A DNA stretch of 64,000 nt from Roseiarcus sp963820095 (lineage in GTDB: Bacteria; Pseudomonadota; Alphaproteobacteria; Rhizobiales; Beijerinckiaceae). The notes beneath the pieces were generated by a model, which was given only the letters and a program-made list of their open reading frames with translations, ran no database searches and was not told where the DNA came from. The stretch lies in NCBI GenBank assembly GCA_963820095.1, contig CAWFZA010000012.1, positions 129,879-193,878 on the forward strand, given 5' to 3'. This document shows, piece by piece, positions 18,032 through 27,468 of this stretch (the first letter of the stretch is position 1; the number at the start of each line of letters is the position of its first letter). A program made the translations under genes and the position numbers.

Positions 18032-20746
18032 ATGAACGACGCGAGCAAAGTCTCGATCGACGACATCATCGAAGCTCAGGCCGAACCTGGTGCGGAAGCC
18101 GGTTCCTCGCGTCTTTGGCTCTATGTCGCCGTAGGCCTCGCTGCGGGCTCGGTGATAGCGTTACAGATCGACGTGATGCGCGTCTTCGCGGTGAGCAGTT
18201 GGGCGCACTTCGGCTCGCTGGTGGTGAGCTTGGCGATGCTGGGCTTCGGTCTGGCAAGCGCGGCGATGACCGTCGCCAAGGATTGGTTCGCCCGCAATTG
18301 GCGCTGGATAGCCACCATTTCGCTCGGCCTGTTCGGACCGCTCGCGGTCGGCGCCAACCTTTATGTGCAGCATCTCGGCTTCAACGCGATCTTCCTGGTC
18401 TCCGATCCGGCGCAGAAGTGGAAGCTGCTTGCGATTTTCCTGGCGGAGCTGACCCCGTTCCTAGCTGGCGCCTTCTTCCTTGGATGCGTCTTCCTCAGGA
18501 GCAACCGCATTTTCGGCCGCGTCTATTTCGCCGACTTGGCGGGAGCTGGACTGTGCGGCCTCGTTTTCCTTTTGGCGATGTATGTGTTTACCCCGGCCAA
18601 TCTGATCGCTGCGCCATTGGCGCTTTGGTTTGCAGCCTGTTTGGCGTGGTCGTTCGGACCAGGAGGCCGCGCGGCCCTCATTCCGTTTTTGGTTTCCGGC
18701 CTGGTCGCCTTTGCCGGCCATTTCGTCGCGCCGCAAGCTTTTGGCCTCAAGACGCTCGCGACCAACGACTATAAAGGCGTGGCGTACGCCCGCAAATTTC
18801 CGGATGCGAAGAAAGTCTACGAGAGCGCTTCGCCCTTCGGCTTTCTCGAGGCCTATTCGAGTTCCTACCTGCATTTCGCGCCGGGCCTATCGGACAACGC
18901 CGGCTTCAATCTGCCGACCATGCCGGCCAACGCCTATCTCGGCCTCTATATCGATGGTGACGGTCCGATCGGCATCATGCGCGATCTGACCGATAAGGAA
19001 ACGGCGTATTTTCATTACCTGCCGATGGTTTACCCCTACGTCATCAAGTCGGCGCCGAAGACATTCATCGTCCAGTTCGGCGGCGGCATCTCGACCGAGG
19101 TTGCGCTGCACGCCGGCGCCAAGGACGTGACGGTCGCCGAGGGCAACCGTGCGGTTCTCGAGGCCTTTCACTCTGATGTTATCCGCAAGTTCACCGGCGA
19201 CATCCTGTCGAAGGTTCGCGTTATCGACTACGAGGGCCGCCATTTCCTTGCACACACGAACGAGCGCTTTGACGTCATCGACCTCAGCCTCGCGGATTCG
19301 GTTGGCCTTTCGAACCCCGGCGGCTTCGCCATCACCGAGAAGTTCTCCTACACCAAGGAGGCGATGGAGACCTACATGCGCGCGCTCGCGCCTGGCGGCG
19401 TGCTGTCGGTCACTCTGTGGAACAAGGAGGAGCCGCCAAAATCGGTCTTGAAGCTTTACGCGACGATGGCGGGAGCGGCGCGCGAGGTCGACCCCGCGCA
19501 TCTGGCCAATTCGTTTTTCGTCGCTTCGATGTACCTGTCGACTGCGACAGTGCTCTATAAGAACGGTGGCTTCACGCCGGAGGAGATCGAAAAGCTGCGC
19601 GCCCATACCCGGGCCATGTCGTTTGACGAAATCTACTCGCCCGGCTTCTTCTACGATCCGTCCCAGACCGACAGCACGCTTGCTGGCTACGTTCAGCAGA
19701 TATTCGCTGGGGCGGCCGGTGGACCGCCTGCCGCCCAGCCGGGAGAATCCGCGGGGACCGCTCCAGGCGCCGACGCAGATGCTGGCGCGGACTCTACTTC
19801 CGCCAAGGCCGATGACACCGCGCCGTCCGGCAAAGGCGACGACGGCATCCTACCGGCGACGGTCATGGGCCGGCTAGCCTGGCATTCGCTGATCACTGGG
19901 CAATGGCCGGACATCGCCGATCGCTATGTGTTCAATACCCGTGCGCTCACGAACGATGCGCCCTATTTCGCCGCCTACGTTAAGACCGTCGACCTGCCCC
20001 GCGTGCTCGATAGACTCGAGTTGCTGCAGGATGAGTGGGGCTATCTTCTGATTTGGGCGACGCTCGGGGTCGCTTGCCTGACGGCGACGGTGCTGCTCGC
20101 CATACCCCTGATCTGGGGCTGGCGCGCCGTCTTTTCGCGATCTCCTGGCAAGGCGTTGACCGTGCTCTATTTCGCTTGTCTCGGCGCGGGATATATTATG
20201 GTCGAGGTCGGCCTCATCGCGCATTTCGTCATGGCGCTTGGAAACCCGACCATTTCGGCGTCGGTGCTGATTACGGGCATGCTGGTGTTTTCGGGTGTCG
20301 GCGCTTTGACATCGGAGCGCGCCTTGCCGCACATGCGGATAGTCATGCCGATCCTATTCGTCGCCGTCGGCGCGATGCTGATTCTTTACGGGTTGTTTCT
20401 CGGTCAGGCGCTCGACGCGATCGGCGCGTTTCCTTATCCCGCCCGCCTTGTCAGCTGCTTTCTTTTGATCGCGCCGCCAGCCTTCTTGATGGGCTTCCCC
20501 ATGCCGATTGCCATGACGACGCTAGGACGTCTCGGCAAGGATCATATGTTTGTCTGGGCGTGGGGTGTCAACGGCTGCTTTTCGGTGATCGGGGCGGCGG
20601 CTGCTCCCGTCATTGCAACTAATTTCGGTCTCGCAGCGGTGATCGAGGTCGCGGGCTTCGCCTACCTTCTCGCGATTCCCGCCTTCTACGGGGTCATCGC
20701 TTCGGAGCGGGAACAAGGTCCGGATATCGTCCCAGGAGCCGTATGA
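18032..20746 (+). CDS. Large membrane protein with spermidine-synthase-like domain
   Basis: This 904-aa protein has about seven to eight N-terminal membrane segments (residues 25-240). A soluble SAM-dependent fold follows (about 300-560; QFGGGISTEVALHAGAKDVT and FDVIDLSLADSVGLSNPGGF). Next comes an Ala/Pro/Asp-rich linker near 565-605, and then four or more C-terminal membrane segments. Membrane-embedded spermidine-synthase homologues of this size are common but their substrates are unknown, and polyamine synthesis should not be assumed. It sits directly after the exported isoaspartate methyltransferase homologue, so the pair may act together. Confidence 0.8.
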   Translation: MNDASKVSIDDIIEAQAEPGAEAGSSRLWLYVAVGLAAGSVIALQIDVMRVFAVSSWAHFGSLVVSLAMLGFGLASAAMTVAKDWFARNWRWIATISLGLFGPLAVGANLYVQHLGFNAIFLVSDPAQKWKLLAIFLAELTPFLAGAFFLGCVFLRSNRIFGRVYFADLAGAGLCGLVFLLAMYVFTPANLIAAPLALWFAACLAWSFGPGGRAALIPFLVSGLVAFAGHFVAPQAFGLKTLATNDYKGVAYARKFPDAKKVYESASPFGFLEAYSSSYLHFAPGLSDNAGFNLPTMPANAYLGLYIDGDGPIGIMRDLTDKETAYFHYLPMVYPYVIKSAPKTFIVQFGGGISTEVALHAGAKDVTVAEGNRAVLEAFHSDVIRKFTGDILSKVRVIDYEGRHFLAHTNERFDVIDLSLADSVGLSNPGGFAITEKFSYTKEAMETYMRALAPGGVLSVTLWNKEEPPKSVLKLYATMAGAAREVDPAHLANSFFVASMYLSTATVLYKNGGFTPEEIEKLRAHTRAMSFDEIYSPGFFYDPSQTDSTLAGYVQQIFAGAAGGPPAAQPGESAGTAPGADADAGADSTSAKADDTAPSGKGDDGILPATVMGRLAWHSLITGQWPDIADRYVFNTRALTNDAPYFAAYVKTVDLPRVLDRLELLQDEWGYLLIWATLGVACLTATVLLAIPLIWGWRAVFSRSPGKALTVLYFACLGAGYIMVEVGLIAHFVMALGNPTISASVLITGMLVFSGVGALTSERALPHMRIVMPILFVAVGAMLILYGLFLGQALDAIGAFPYPARLVSCFLLIAPPAFLMGFPMPIAMTTLGRLGKDHMFVWAWGVNGCFSVIGAAAAPVIATNFGLAAVIEVAGFAYLLAIPAFYGVIASEREQGPDIVPGAV

Positions 20747-21355
20747 TTTCAATCCTCCCCAGGTTCGCCGCGTTGACGCCGCGCAATTGACGTCGAGACG
20801 ACACATAACAATTTTGCAACGAATTGACGACGCTGGGCGCGTTCATCAACCGCTCACAAAAAATTCATAATTACCAAGCCTTTACTTGCCAAGCCCAGTC
20901 GGGTTGGGATCGGCGCTCAATCCGCTTGTGCTGACCCGCCCGACGTCACCTTAGGTCAGGGACGCAATTTGACCGCGGCCGATTACAACCAGCCTGCGAT
21001 CTTGTCTCTTAAATCAAGCGTTTGCATAAAAACATACATAATGTGTTCAATAATTGTCCACTCCCGCCGGTCTTGCAGCGCATTTTGATCTCAGACCCAA
21101 GGTTGCGTCGCCTCCTGACCCGTGCCATAGTCTTGACAACGTCAAGAAACGAGAGCAAATGCAGTCGCGTCTGGCATGTATGTGTAGGCAAGAGTAAGTA
21201 TACAACAAGAACAAACGTTCAAGGCAAGAACGTAATACAGGGGCGGTCGCATCTAGTTCGGGCGCAAAATTGTGGCCGGTGTTCTTGTTGGCCCGTTTTC
21301 AAGAATAGATTGAACCCAAGGTAAATCCGCAGTGTGGGCTGCGGAGGGAGAGGCA
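20747..21355. other. AT-richer intergenic region upstream of rhodanese/dnaA genes
   Basis: About 610 bases with no supportable gene and clearly more A+T than the flanks, for example CACAAAAAATTCATAATTAC near 20855. One DnaA-box-like word, TTGTCCACT, is at about 21053. A short inverted repeat, ACGTTC with GAACGT, lies at 21215-21233. The region must hold the promoter of the rhodanese gene. It could be an origin candidate because dnaA is 0.5 kb away, but a cluster of consensus TTATCCACA boxes is not visible. Confidence 0.4.
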
Positions 21356-21802
21356 ATGTCTTATCAGAACTTACTTGGATATGCTGGAGATATTCTCGCA
21401 ATCGACGCATATGCACTGCTTGAGGGCGAGTCGTCGTCGGTTCTTGTCGATGTCCGGACGCAGGCGGAGTGGACTTACGTTGGCACACCGGACATTCAGG
21501 CGCTCGGTAAGATGCCTTTGTTCGTGGAATGGCAAACCTATCCTTCGATGGTGGTCGACGCAAACTTCGGCGCTCGCCTTGAAGCACTGTTCCAGTCGCA
21601 GGGCGTCGAGCGAGGCGTTTCGCTCGTCTTCTTGTGCCGTTCGGGCGCGCGGTCGCGCCAAGCCGCAATCGCGATGACCAATGCAGGGTGGTCGCCCTGT
21701 TTCAATGTGGCGGATGGGTTCGAAGGGACGCTCAGCGACTCGCGCCGGAGAGGAGCGGTCAGTGGGTGGAAGGCGGGCGGGTTGCCCTGGACGCAGACAT
21801 AA
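21356..21802 (+). CDS. Rhodanese-like domain protein
   Basis: This single-domain sulfurtransferase-like protein of 148 aa has the persulfide-forming cysteine in LVFLCRSGARSRQAA and the early motif VLVDVRTQAEWTYVG. The ATG at 21356 follows GGAGGGAG. The family carries sulfur or acts in redox and cyanide chemistry, and the partner here is not known. It stands just upstream of dnaA in the same direction. Confidence 0.9.
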   Translation: MSYQNLLGYAGDILAIDAYALLEGESSSVLVDVRTQAEWTYVGTPDIQALGKMPLFVEWQTYPSMVVDANFGARLEALFQSQGVERGVSLVFLCRSGARSRQAAIAMTNAGWSPCFNVADGFEGTLSDSRRRGAVSGWKAGGLPWTQT

Positions 21803-21873
21803 AGCGTCGCGCTACTCCCGTTCCACGGCATCGCCGCGACGTCGGCTGTCCACCCAACGCCCGAGACACGACC

Positions 21874-23373
21874 ATGGATATGTATGACGAGCCCAACCCG
21901 GATCGCTTCGATCATGGCGGTTCCGGCGGGCCGCCTTTCGGCGAAGCATGGCGGCGCTGCTGTGACCGTTTGCGCGCCGAGGTCGGCGATGCTGTCTTCA
22001 ACAGCTGGTTTGGAAGCCTTACTCTGGAATCGGTCGGATCGGGGCAGGCCCGGCTTTCCGTTCCAACGCGTTTTCTCAAAAGTTGGATCGTCACCCACTA
22101 CGCTGGCCATGTGGCTTCGGTGCTGAACGCCGAGGTCGGTCCGGTCGGGCAAATCCTTATTTCGGTGCGTTCCTCTGCATGTCTCGCGCCGCTGGGCAAA
22201 AGTCCGCCCCTGGAGGGCGCCTTGTCCGATAAGATCGCGTCCAAGCCGCTGGACGGGCCAGTTGACCGCGTCCCCTCCGATCGCCGCCCGCTCAACCGAA
22301 CGCCCATCGCGCTCGCGGCTAACGAGGCCTTGACCGGGTCTCCCCTCGATCGGCGGCTGACCTTCGCCACTTTCCAGGTTGGGCGATCGAACGAACTCGC
22401 CTTTAGCGCCGTGCAGCGCGTAGCCAATCCCAATAGAAGTGGGACGCCGGCCTTTTGTCCGCTCTACCTGCATTCGGCCGTGGGCCTCGGCAAGACCCAT
22501 CTCTTGCAGGCCGTGGCCCATACCGCCGCACAACAAGGGCGGTCGGTCATCTATCTGACGGCCGAAAAATTCATGTATGGCTTCGTCGCCGCGCTCCAGT
22601 CCCAGACGGCGATCGCCTTCAAGGAGCGGCTGCGCGCGATCGACCTCCTCATCTTTGACGACGCGCAGTTCCTGCAGGGGAAGAACATTCAGGCCGAATT
22701 CGGTCACGCGCTCAATGCGTTGCTCGATGCGGGCCGCGAGGTGATCGTAGCCGCCGACCGTCCGCCCAATGATCTCGAATCGCTCGACGAGCGCATTCGC
22801 TCGCGCCTCAGCGTCGGCCTTTGCGTCGAGATTGGCGCGCTTGACGAGCCATTGCGGCTGAAGATCTTGGAGGCCCGAGTCGCCGCCGCGCGCACGGAGG
22901 AGGCCCATTTCGACGTTTCGCCGGCTGTTCTCGCTTTTGTCGCGCGCGCCATTCGCTCCAACGGTCGCGATCTGGAAGGCGCGGTCAACCGGCTGCGGGC
23001 CCACTATACGCCGACGGGTCCCGCGCTGACGGTCGAGGCGGCTGAAACCGCCATCCGCGACCTCATTCGCACGCACGAACTCAAACGGGTGAAGATCGAG
23101 GACATCCAAAAACTGGTCGCGAGCCATTACAGCGTCTCGCGCGCCGACATACTGTCCTCACGCCGCACCGCCGCCGTCGTCAAGCCGCGCCAAGTGGCGA
23201 TGTTCCTCGCCAAGATGCTGACCCTGCGCTCCCTGCCGGAAATCGGCCGGCGGTTCGGCGGCCGTGACCACACGACGGTGCTGCATGCGGTGCGCAAGAT
23301 CGAGGCGTTGTTGCAGACCGACACGATCCTCCGAGAAGAGCTTGAGCTTTTGAAGCGGATGCTCCAAGAGTGA
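21874..23373 (+). CDS. dnaA: Chromosomal replication initiator DnaA
   Basis: The protein has 499 aa in the normal domain order: domain I (residues 20-90, WFGSLTLESV), a variable linker, the AAA+ core (about 150-370) and the DNA-binding domain IV. Domain IV runs from EDIQKLVASHYSVSRADILS to FGGRDHTTVLHAVRKIE. Walker B is LLIFDDAQFLQGK. The Walker A reads LHSAVGLGKTHLLQ, so the first conserved glycine is replaced by serine. ATG 21874 gives MDMYDEPNPD; ATG 21880 is also possible. DUF952 and pyrD genes follow. Confidence 0.93.
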   Translation: MDMYDEPNPDRFDHGGSGGPPFGEAWRRCCDRLRAEVGDAVFNSWFGSLTLESVGSGQARLSVPTRFLKSWIVTHYAGHVASVLNAEVGPVGQILISVRSSACLAPLGKSPPLEGALSDKIASKPLDGPVDRVPSDRRPLNRTPIALAANEALTGSPLDRRLTFATFQVGRSNELAFSAVQRVANPNRSGTPAFCPLYLHSAVGLGKTHLLQAVAHTAAQQGRSVIYLTAEKFMYGFVAALQSQTAIAFKERLRAIDLLIFDDAQFLQGKNIQAEFGHALNALLDAGREVIVAADRPPNDLESLDERIRSRLSVGLCVEIGALDEPLRLKILEARVAAARTEEAHFDVSPAVLAFVARAIRSNGRDLEGAVNRLRAHYTPTGPALTVEAAETAIRDLIRTHELKRVKIEDIQKLVASHYSVSRADILSSRRTAAVVKPRQVAMFLAKMLTLRSLPEIGRRFGGRDHTTVLHAVRKIEALLQTDTILREELELLKRMLQE

Positions 23374-23483
23374 GCCGATCTTGTCCGCCCGCGGGCAGCT
23401 GAACGGATGGAGGGTCATCCCTAGAATAGCGGTTCCGTCGATCATGGCGTGTGACGTGTTGTTCGCGGCGACCCTTGTTGAGA

Positions 23484-23825
23484 ATGATTGTCTATAAGAT
23501 CGTCGCCACCGAGGAGTGGGCCGAGGCCGAGGCGGCCGGCGCATTCGCGGGCGCCGCGATCGATCGAGCCGACGGCTTCATCCATTTTTCGACCGCCGGG
23601 CAGGCCCCGGAAACGGCGGCCAAATGGTTCGCTGGCCGAGGCGATTTGACCTTGGCCGCGGTTGACGCCGAAGCACTGGGCGAGAGCTTGCGCTGGGAGC
23701 CGTCGCGGGGCGGGGCCCTCTTCCCGCACCTCTATGGCCCCTTGCCGATGAGCGCCGTCGTCTGGTCGCGTCCCTTGCCGCTCGGCCCTGACGGCGCCCA
23801 TGTTTTCGGGAGCCTCGAGGCGTGA
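23484..23825 (+). CDS. DUF952 family protein
   Basis: This small cytoplasmic protein of 113 aa begins MIVYKIVATEEWAEAEAAG. The family motif is DGFIHFSTAGQAPETAAKWF, and the end reads LFPHLYGPLPMSAVVWSRPL. The fold is related to ADP-ribosyltransferase-like proteins but no reaction is established. The stop overlaps the GTG start of pyrD by four bases, an arrangement that recurs in Hyphomicrobiales and suggests coupled translation. Confidence 0.88.
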   Translation: MIVYKIVATEEWAEAEAAGAFAGAAIDRADGFIHFSTAGQAPETAAKWFAGRGDLTLAAVDAEALGESLRWEPSRGGALFPHLYGPLPMSAVVWSRPLPLGPDGAHVFGSLEA

Positions 23826-24916
23826 TCCTCGCCAAAATCGCGACCCCGGTCCTGAAGCGCCTGCCGCCGGAGACGGCTCATCGAGTGGCGATCAACGCGT
23901 TGAAGATCGCGCCGCCCCCGCAGGCTCCGCCGTCCGATCCCAGGCTCGGGGTCGAGGTCCTGGGCCTCAAGTTCCCCAATCCGCTCGGGCTCGCCGCCGG
24001 CTTCGACAAGAACGCCGAGGTTCCGGGCGCGATGCTGAGACTGGGCTTCGGCTTCGTCGAGGTTGGCACGCTGACCCCGCGGCCGCAGGGCGGCAACGCC
24101 CGTCCGCGGCTGTTCCGCTTGGCGGAGGACGCCGCGGTCATCAACCGCTTCGGCTTCAACAACGATGGCTTCGAACGCGCCCGGGCGCGGCTCGCGCGGC
24201 GCCCGCCCGGCCTCATCGGAGTCAATCTCGGCGCCAACAAGGATGCGGCCGACCGCGTGCAAGACTATGCGCTCGGCGTCAGGACCTTCGCCAGCGCAGC
24301 CGACTATCTGACCATCAACATCTCGTCGCCCAATACGCCGGGACTCCGCGACCTGCAGCGGCGCGAGGCGTTGGATGATCTGATCGCTCGGGTCGTCGAC
24401 GCCCGGGACGAGACGGAGCCCCATCGGCCGCTCATGCTCAAGATCGCGCCCGACCTCGACGCCCGCGGGCTTGAGGACATCGTCGCCACGGCCCTCACCC
24501 GTGGCATCGACGGCCTCATCGTTTCGAACACCACGGTTGCGCGGCCGGCGTCCCTGACCTCGAGGAACCGCGGCGAAAGCGGCGGCCTGTCGGGCCGCCC
24601 GCTGTTTACACCGTCGACGCGGCTTCTCGCCCGCGCCTACCTCCTGACCGGGGGCGCCATGCCGCTCGTCGGCTGCGGCGGGGTCGAGGATTCCGCGACT
24701 GCGCTCATGAAGATCGAGGCCGGCGCGAACCTGGTGCAGCTCTATACCGGCCTCGTCCTCAAAGGGCATGGGGTCATCGACGAGATCCTCGAAGGCCTCA
24801 GCCGTTCGCTCGAGGCCCGGGGGCTGAACCGGATCGGCGAACTGATCGGCGCCCGGGCGACCGCCTGGGCCGGGCTCGAACGGGCGGACGCCGGAGACGG
24901 CGCGCACGCCAGCTAA
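23822..24916 (+). CDS. pyrD: Dihydroorotate dehydrogenase (quinone), class 2
   Basis: This FMN enzyme oxidises dihydroorotate to orotate in pyrimidine synthesis and passes electrons to quinone at the inner membrane. The 364 aa include the N-terminal membrane-associating helices (ILAKIATPVLKRLPPETAH), NRFGFNNDGFERARARL, IGVNLGANKD and the catalytic serine region TINISSPNTPGLRDLQ, which marks class 2. FMN phosphate binding is near LVGCGGVEDSATALMKIEAG. GTG 23822 is the start, overlapping the DUF952 gene. Confidence 0.95.
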   Translation: MILAKIATPVLKRLPPETAHRVAINALKIAPPPQAPPSDPRLGVEVLGLKFPNPLGLAAGFDKNAEVPGAMLRLGFGFVEVGTLTPRPQGGNARPRLFRLAEDAAVINRFGFNNDGFERARARLARRPPGLIGVNLGANKDAADRVQDYALGVRTFASAADYLTINISSPNTPGLRDLQRREALDDLIARVVDARDETEPHRPLMLKIAPDLDARGLEDIVATALTRGIDGLIVSNTTVARPASLTSRNRGESGGLSGRPLFTPSTRLLARAYLLTGGAMPLVGCGGVEDSATALMKIEAGANLVQLYTGLVLKGHGVIDEILEGLSRSLEARGLNRIGELIGARATAWAGLERADAGDGAHAS

Positions 24917-25106
24917 GCAAGCCGCCTTGGTCGCTTCGCGTTCAGGTTCAGCCGCCAGCGCAAGCGGCGCACCGGTCGCTCACGCGGTTGATTTGGGTTT
25001 TCTTGGATCGTGGCCGTCGCGTTGCGAAATTCCCCGTTCGGAGCTATTGGATTCTCTTGGATTTTCTCGTCCGAATCGAGCCCTTTCAATGGGTTATAAG
25101 GGCTTT

Positions 25107-26846
25107 TCGTAACCGGGGCAAATTCCTGGGCGGAGGGGGGAGTCGAGAGTTTGAAAGTATGATTCAAGCTGGGGATGTCACCGAGCTCGAATGATTCGCT
25201 TGAGGGGCTTGGCGCGACCGAGCTGGTCGGGCTGGTTCGCCGATTGATCGGCGAGGTTGAGCGGCTTGGGGAAGACAACGAGAAGCTGAACGCGGCGCTG
25301 GCGGCGGCGAGGCTCGAGAACCAGCAACTTAAGGACGAGATCCGGCGTCTGAAGGGTCTGCCGCCGCGACCGCCAATGAAGCCGTCGGGCATGGAAAAGG
25401 CGACCGATCGTTTTGCGGCGGAGAAGCCGAGCCAAGCGGATGGGTCGCCGCCGCGCCATCGCGGTCCCGGCGTGTCGAAGTTGAGCATTGACCGCACGGT
25501 GACGCTGACGAGGTCGGCGCCGGCGGGTTCGCGTCACAAGGGCTATGAAGACATCATCGTTCAGGATATCGCGTTCAAACCCGAGGTGACGCTCTACCGG
25601 CGCGAGCGGTGGGCGACGCCGGACGGCGAGCGGCTGATTGCGCCGCTGCCGGCGAGCGTTGTGGGCGGCTGCGGCCCACATCTGCATCGTCTGGTTCTGA
25701 CGCTGCATTTTCAGGGTCAGATGACCTGTGAGCGGATCGTGGCCGTGCTGACCGCTGCGGGCCTGGCGATCTCGAAGCGCCAGGTGGTGCGGCTCATGAC
25801 CGCCAAGCTGGACCTATTCCGCGCCGAGGAGGAAGCCGCGTTCAGCGCCGGCCTTCGCGCCTCGCCCTTTTGTCAGCGTCGACGACACCGGGGCGCGCCA
25901 CGCCGGCAAGGCCTGTTACACGACGCAGTTCGGCTCGGACCGGTTCACGGCGTTCCGCACCGGACCGAGCAAATCGCGCCTTATGTTCTTGCGCAATCTT
26001 TTGGGCGGGACGGCGCGCTATGCGGTCAACGCGGCGGCGGTGGCCTATATGCGCGCGGCCAATCTGGCGCACGGCGTCATCGATGCGCTGAGAAGCGCAG
26101 AAGTCCTCGAATTCGCCTGTGAAGGCGACTGGTGGGCGCATGGGCGCGCGCTCGGCCTGGCCGAGCTGCGGGTCACCCCTGATCCCGTGCGCGTGGCCAG
26201 CGAAGGGGCGCTGTGGGGCGCGCTCTGCGCCGAGGATCGGCTCGCCGGCGCCGTCATCCTCTCCGATGACGCGGGGCAGTTTCGCGTCGGCGACCACGCG
26301 CTGTGTTGGGTTCACGCCGAGCGTCTCGTCTACAAGCTCATCCCCGCCAACGACCGGCAGCGCAGCGCTGTCGAAGTCACGCGGCGGATGATCTGGTGGT
26401 TCTATCGTCAGCTCAAGGCGTTCAAGCTCGCCCCCGGCCCGCAACGCGCAGCCGAACTGAGAGCGCGGTTCGACCGCATCTTCAAACGCCGAACCGGATA
26501 CGCCACCCTCGACAAGCTCCTCAAACGCCTCCGCGCCAACAAGGGCGAACTGCTGCGCGTGCTCGAGCGACCGGAGATTCCCCTCAACACCAACGCATCC
26601 GAAAACGACCTTCGCGCCGTCGTCACCAAGCGCAAAGTCTCAGGCGGAACGGTCAGCGACAACGGACGCATCGCCCGCGACGTCATGCTCGGCCTCGCCA
26701 AGACATGCGCCAAACTCAAAATCTCATTCTTCGACTATCTCGGCGCCCGCCTCAAAATCCCGGGACCGCAAATCCCGCCCCTCGCAACCCTGGTCGCGCC
26801 CGACCCAATTTAATCACCCCGCCCCGGCAATTTGCCCCGGTTACGA
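25107..26846 (+). mobile_element. IS66-like insertion sequence
   Basis: An 18-base inverted repeat, TCGTAACCGGGGCAAATT, bounds the element (25107-25124 and its complement at 26829-26846). The inner GTAA start is typical of IS66. The single transposase gene fills it. I find no 8-bp target duplication: GGCTTTTC precedes and GATTTGGC follows the GTAA ends. That points to a later rearrangement at one end. Confidence 0.85.
25175..26813 (+). CDS. IS66-family transposase, one frameshift
   Basis: The protein is about 545 aa when corrected. It has an N-terminal coiled coil (residues 15-55; VERLGEDNEKLNAALAAARL), a middle region (IVQDIAFKPEVTLYRRERW) and the catalytic core (VSVDDTGARHAGKACYTT, then DHALCWVHAERLVYKLI). 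The C-terminus carries NTNASENDLRAVVTKRK. The shift near 25868-25871 is one extra T in a TTTT run; with TTT the reading joins ASPFVSVDDTGARH. Codon 25175 (MSPSSNDSLEG) is the start. Confidence 0.85.
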
Positions 26847-27468
26847 TTTGGCGAGGAAAGTAATTTCGCGCGCCTGGGAGTCCGTGACGTCAGCAGCGCC
26901 ACGACGGCGGCGCCTCGCTCTCGGCATGCGGAAGCGCTGGGTTGCTCATGGGCTGAAGCATACCGTTGTTTCGGATTTTCTGCAATAGAATTCGGCTCCT
27001 TTGGCGTTATCAGTTGGTCGTGGGCGAGCGGGGCAGCTGTCGCTCAGGGCGTCAACAGCGTCGTGGCCGGGCATGGCCGCGCTTGACGCAGCCATCCACG
27101 GGAGCCCTGCCAGGGCGCGCAGGTTTCCCAGTCTAAAAAGCGCGCCAACATAATCCAATCTTTCCACAGGGCACTATTGGCTAGACACATCTGTTCGGAA
27201 GTTATCCCGGACGGGCCGCCGCGGGCTCTCCGCGCGATGCGCGCAACCGCGGTTGTACACGGATCGAGTTGTGCAAGCCGACGCGAGCCTTCGGTCGGCC
27301 GGCTCGGACGGCGCTCCTCGTGCGGTCGATTCAGGTTTGCTCGCCCGCCCTTGCATTGAACCGGCGCTGAGATCCCCTTGCCTGCTTCTGGTGTGGAACT
27401 TGGCGCGCCCCGCGACGTTCGAGTTGGCCGAGCGCGATCGAAGGCCACAACGGGACACGTTTGCGGCG
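26847..27468. other. Gene-free stretch after IS66-like element
   Basis: About 620 bases without a supportable gene. The reading frame of the DUF72 gene stays open upstream into this stretch, but the extra residues are arginine- and alanine-rich and do not resemble the family. No repeats, tRNA or terminator were seen. It probably carries the DUF72 promoter. Confidence 0.4.

Noticed and set aside
21538..23127. 529-codon minus-strand ORF opposite dnaA
   Set aside because: High GC keeps antisense frames open; DnaA on the other strand is certain.
23379..23400. GC-rich word after dnaA as a terminator
   Set aside because: The possible stem is short and no T-run follows.
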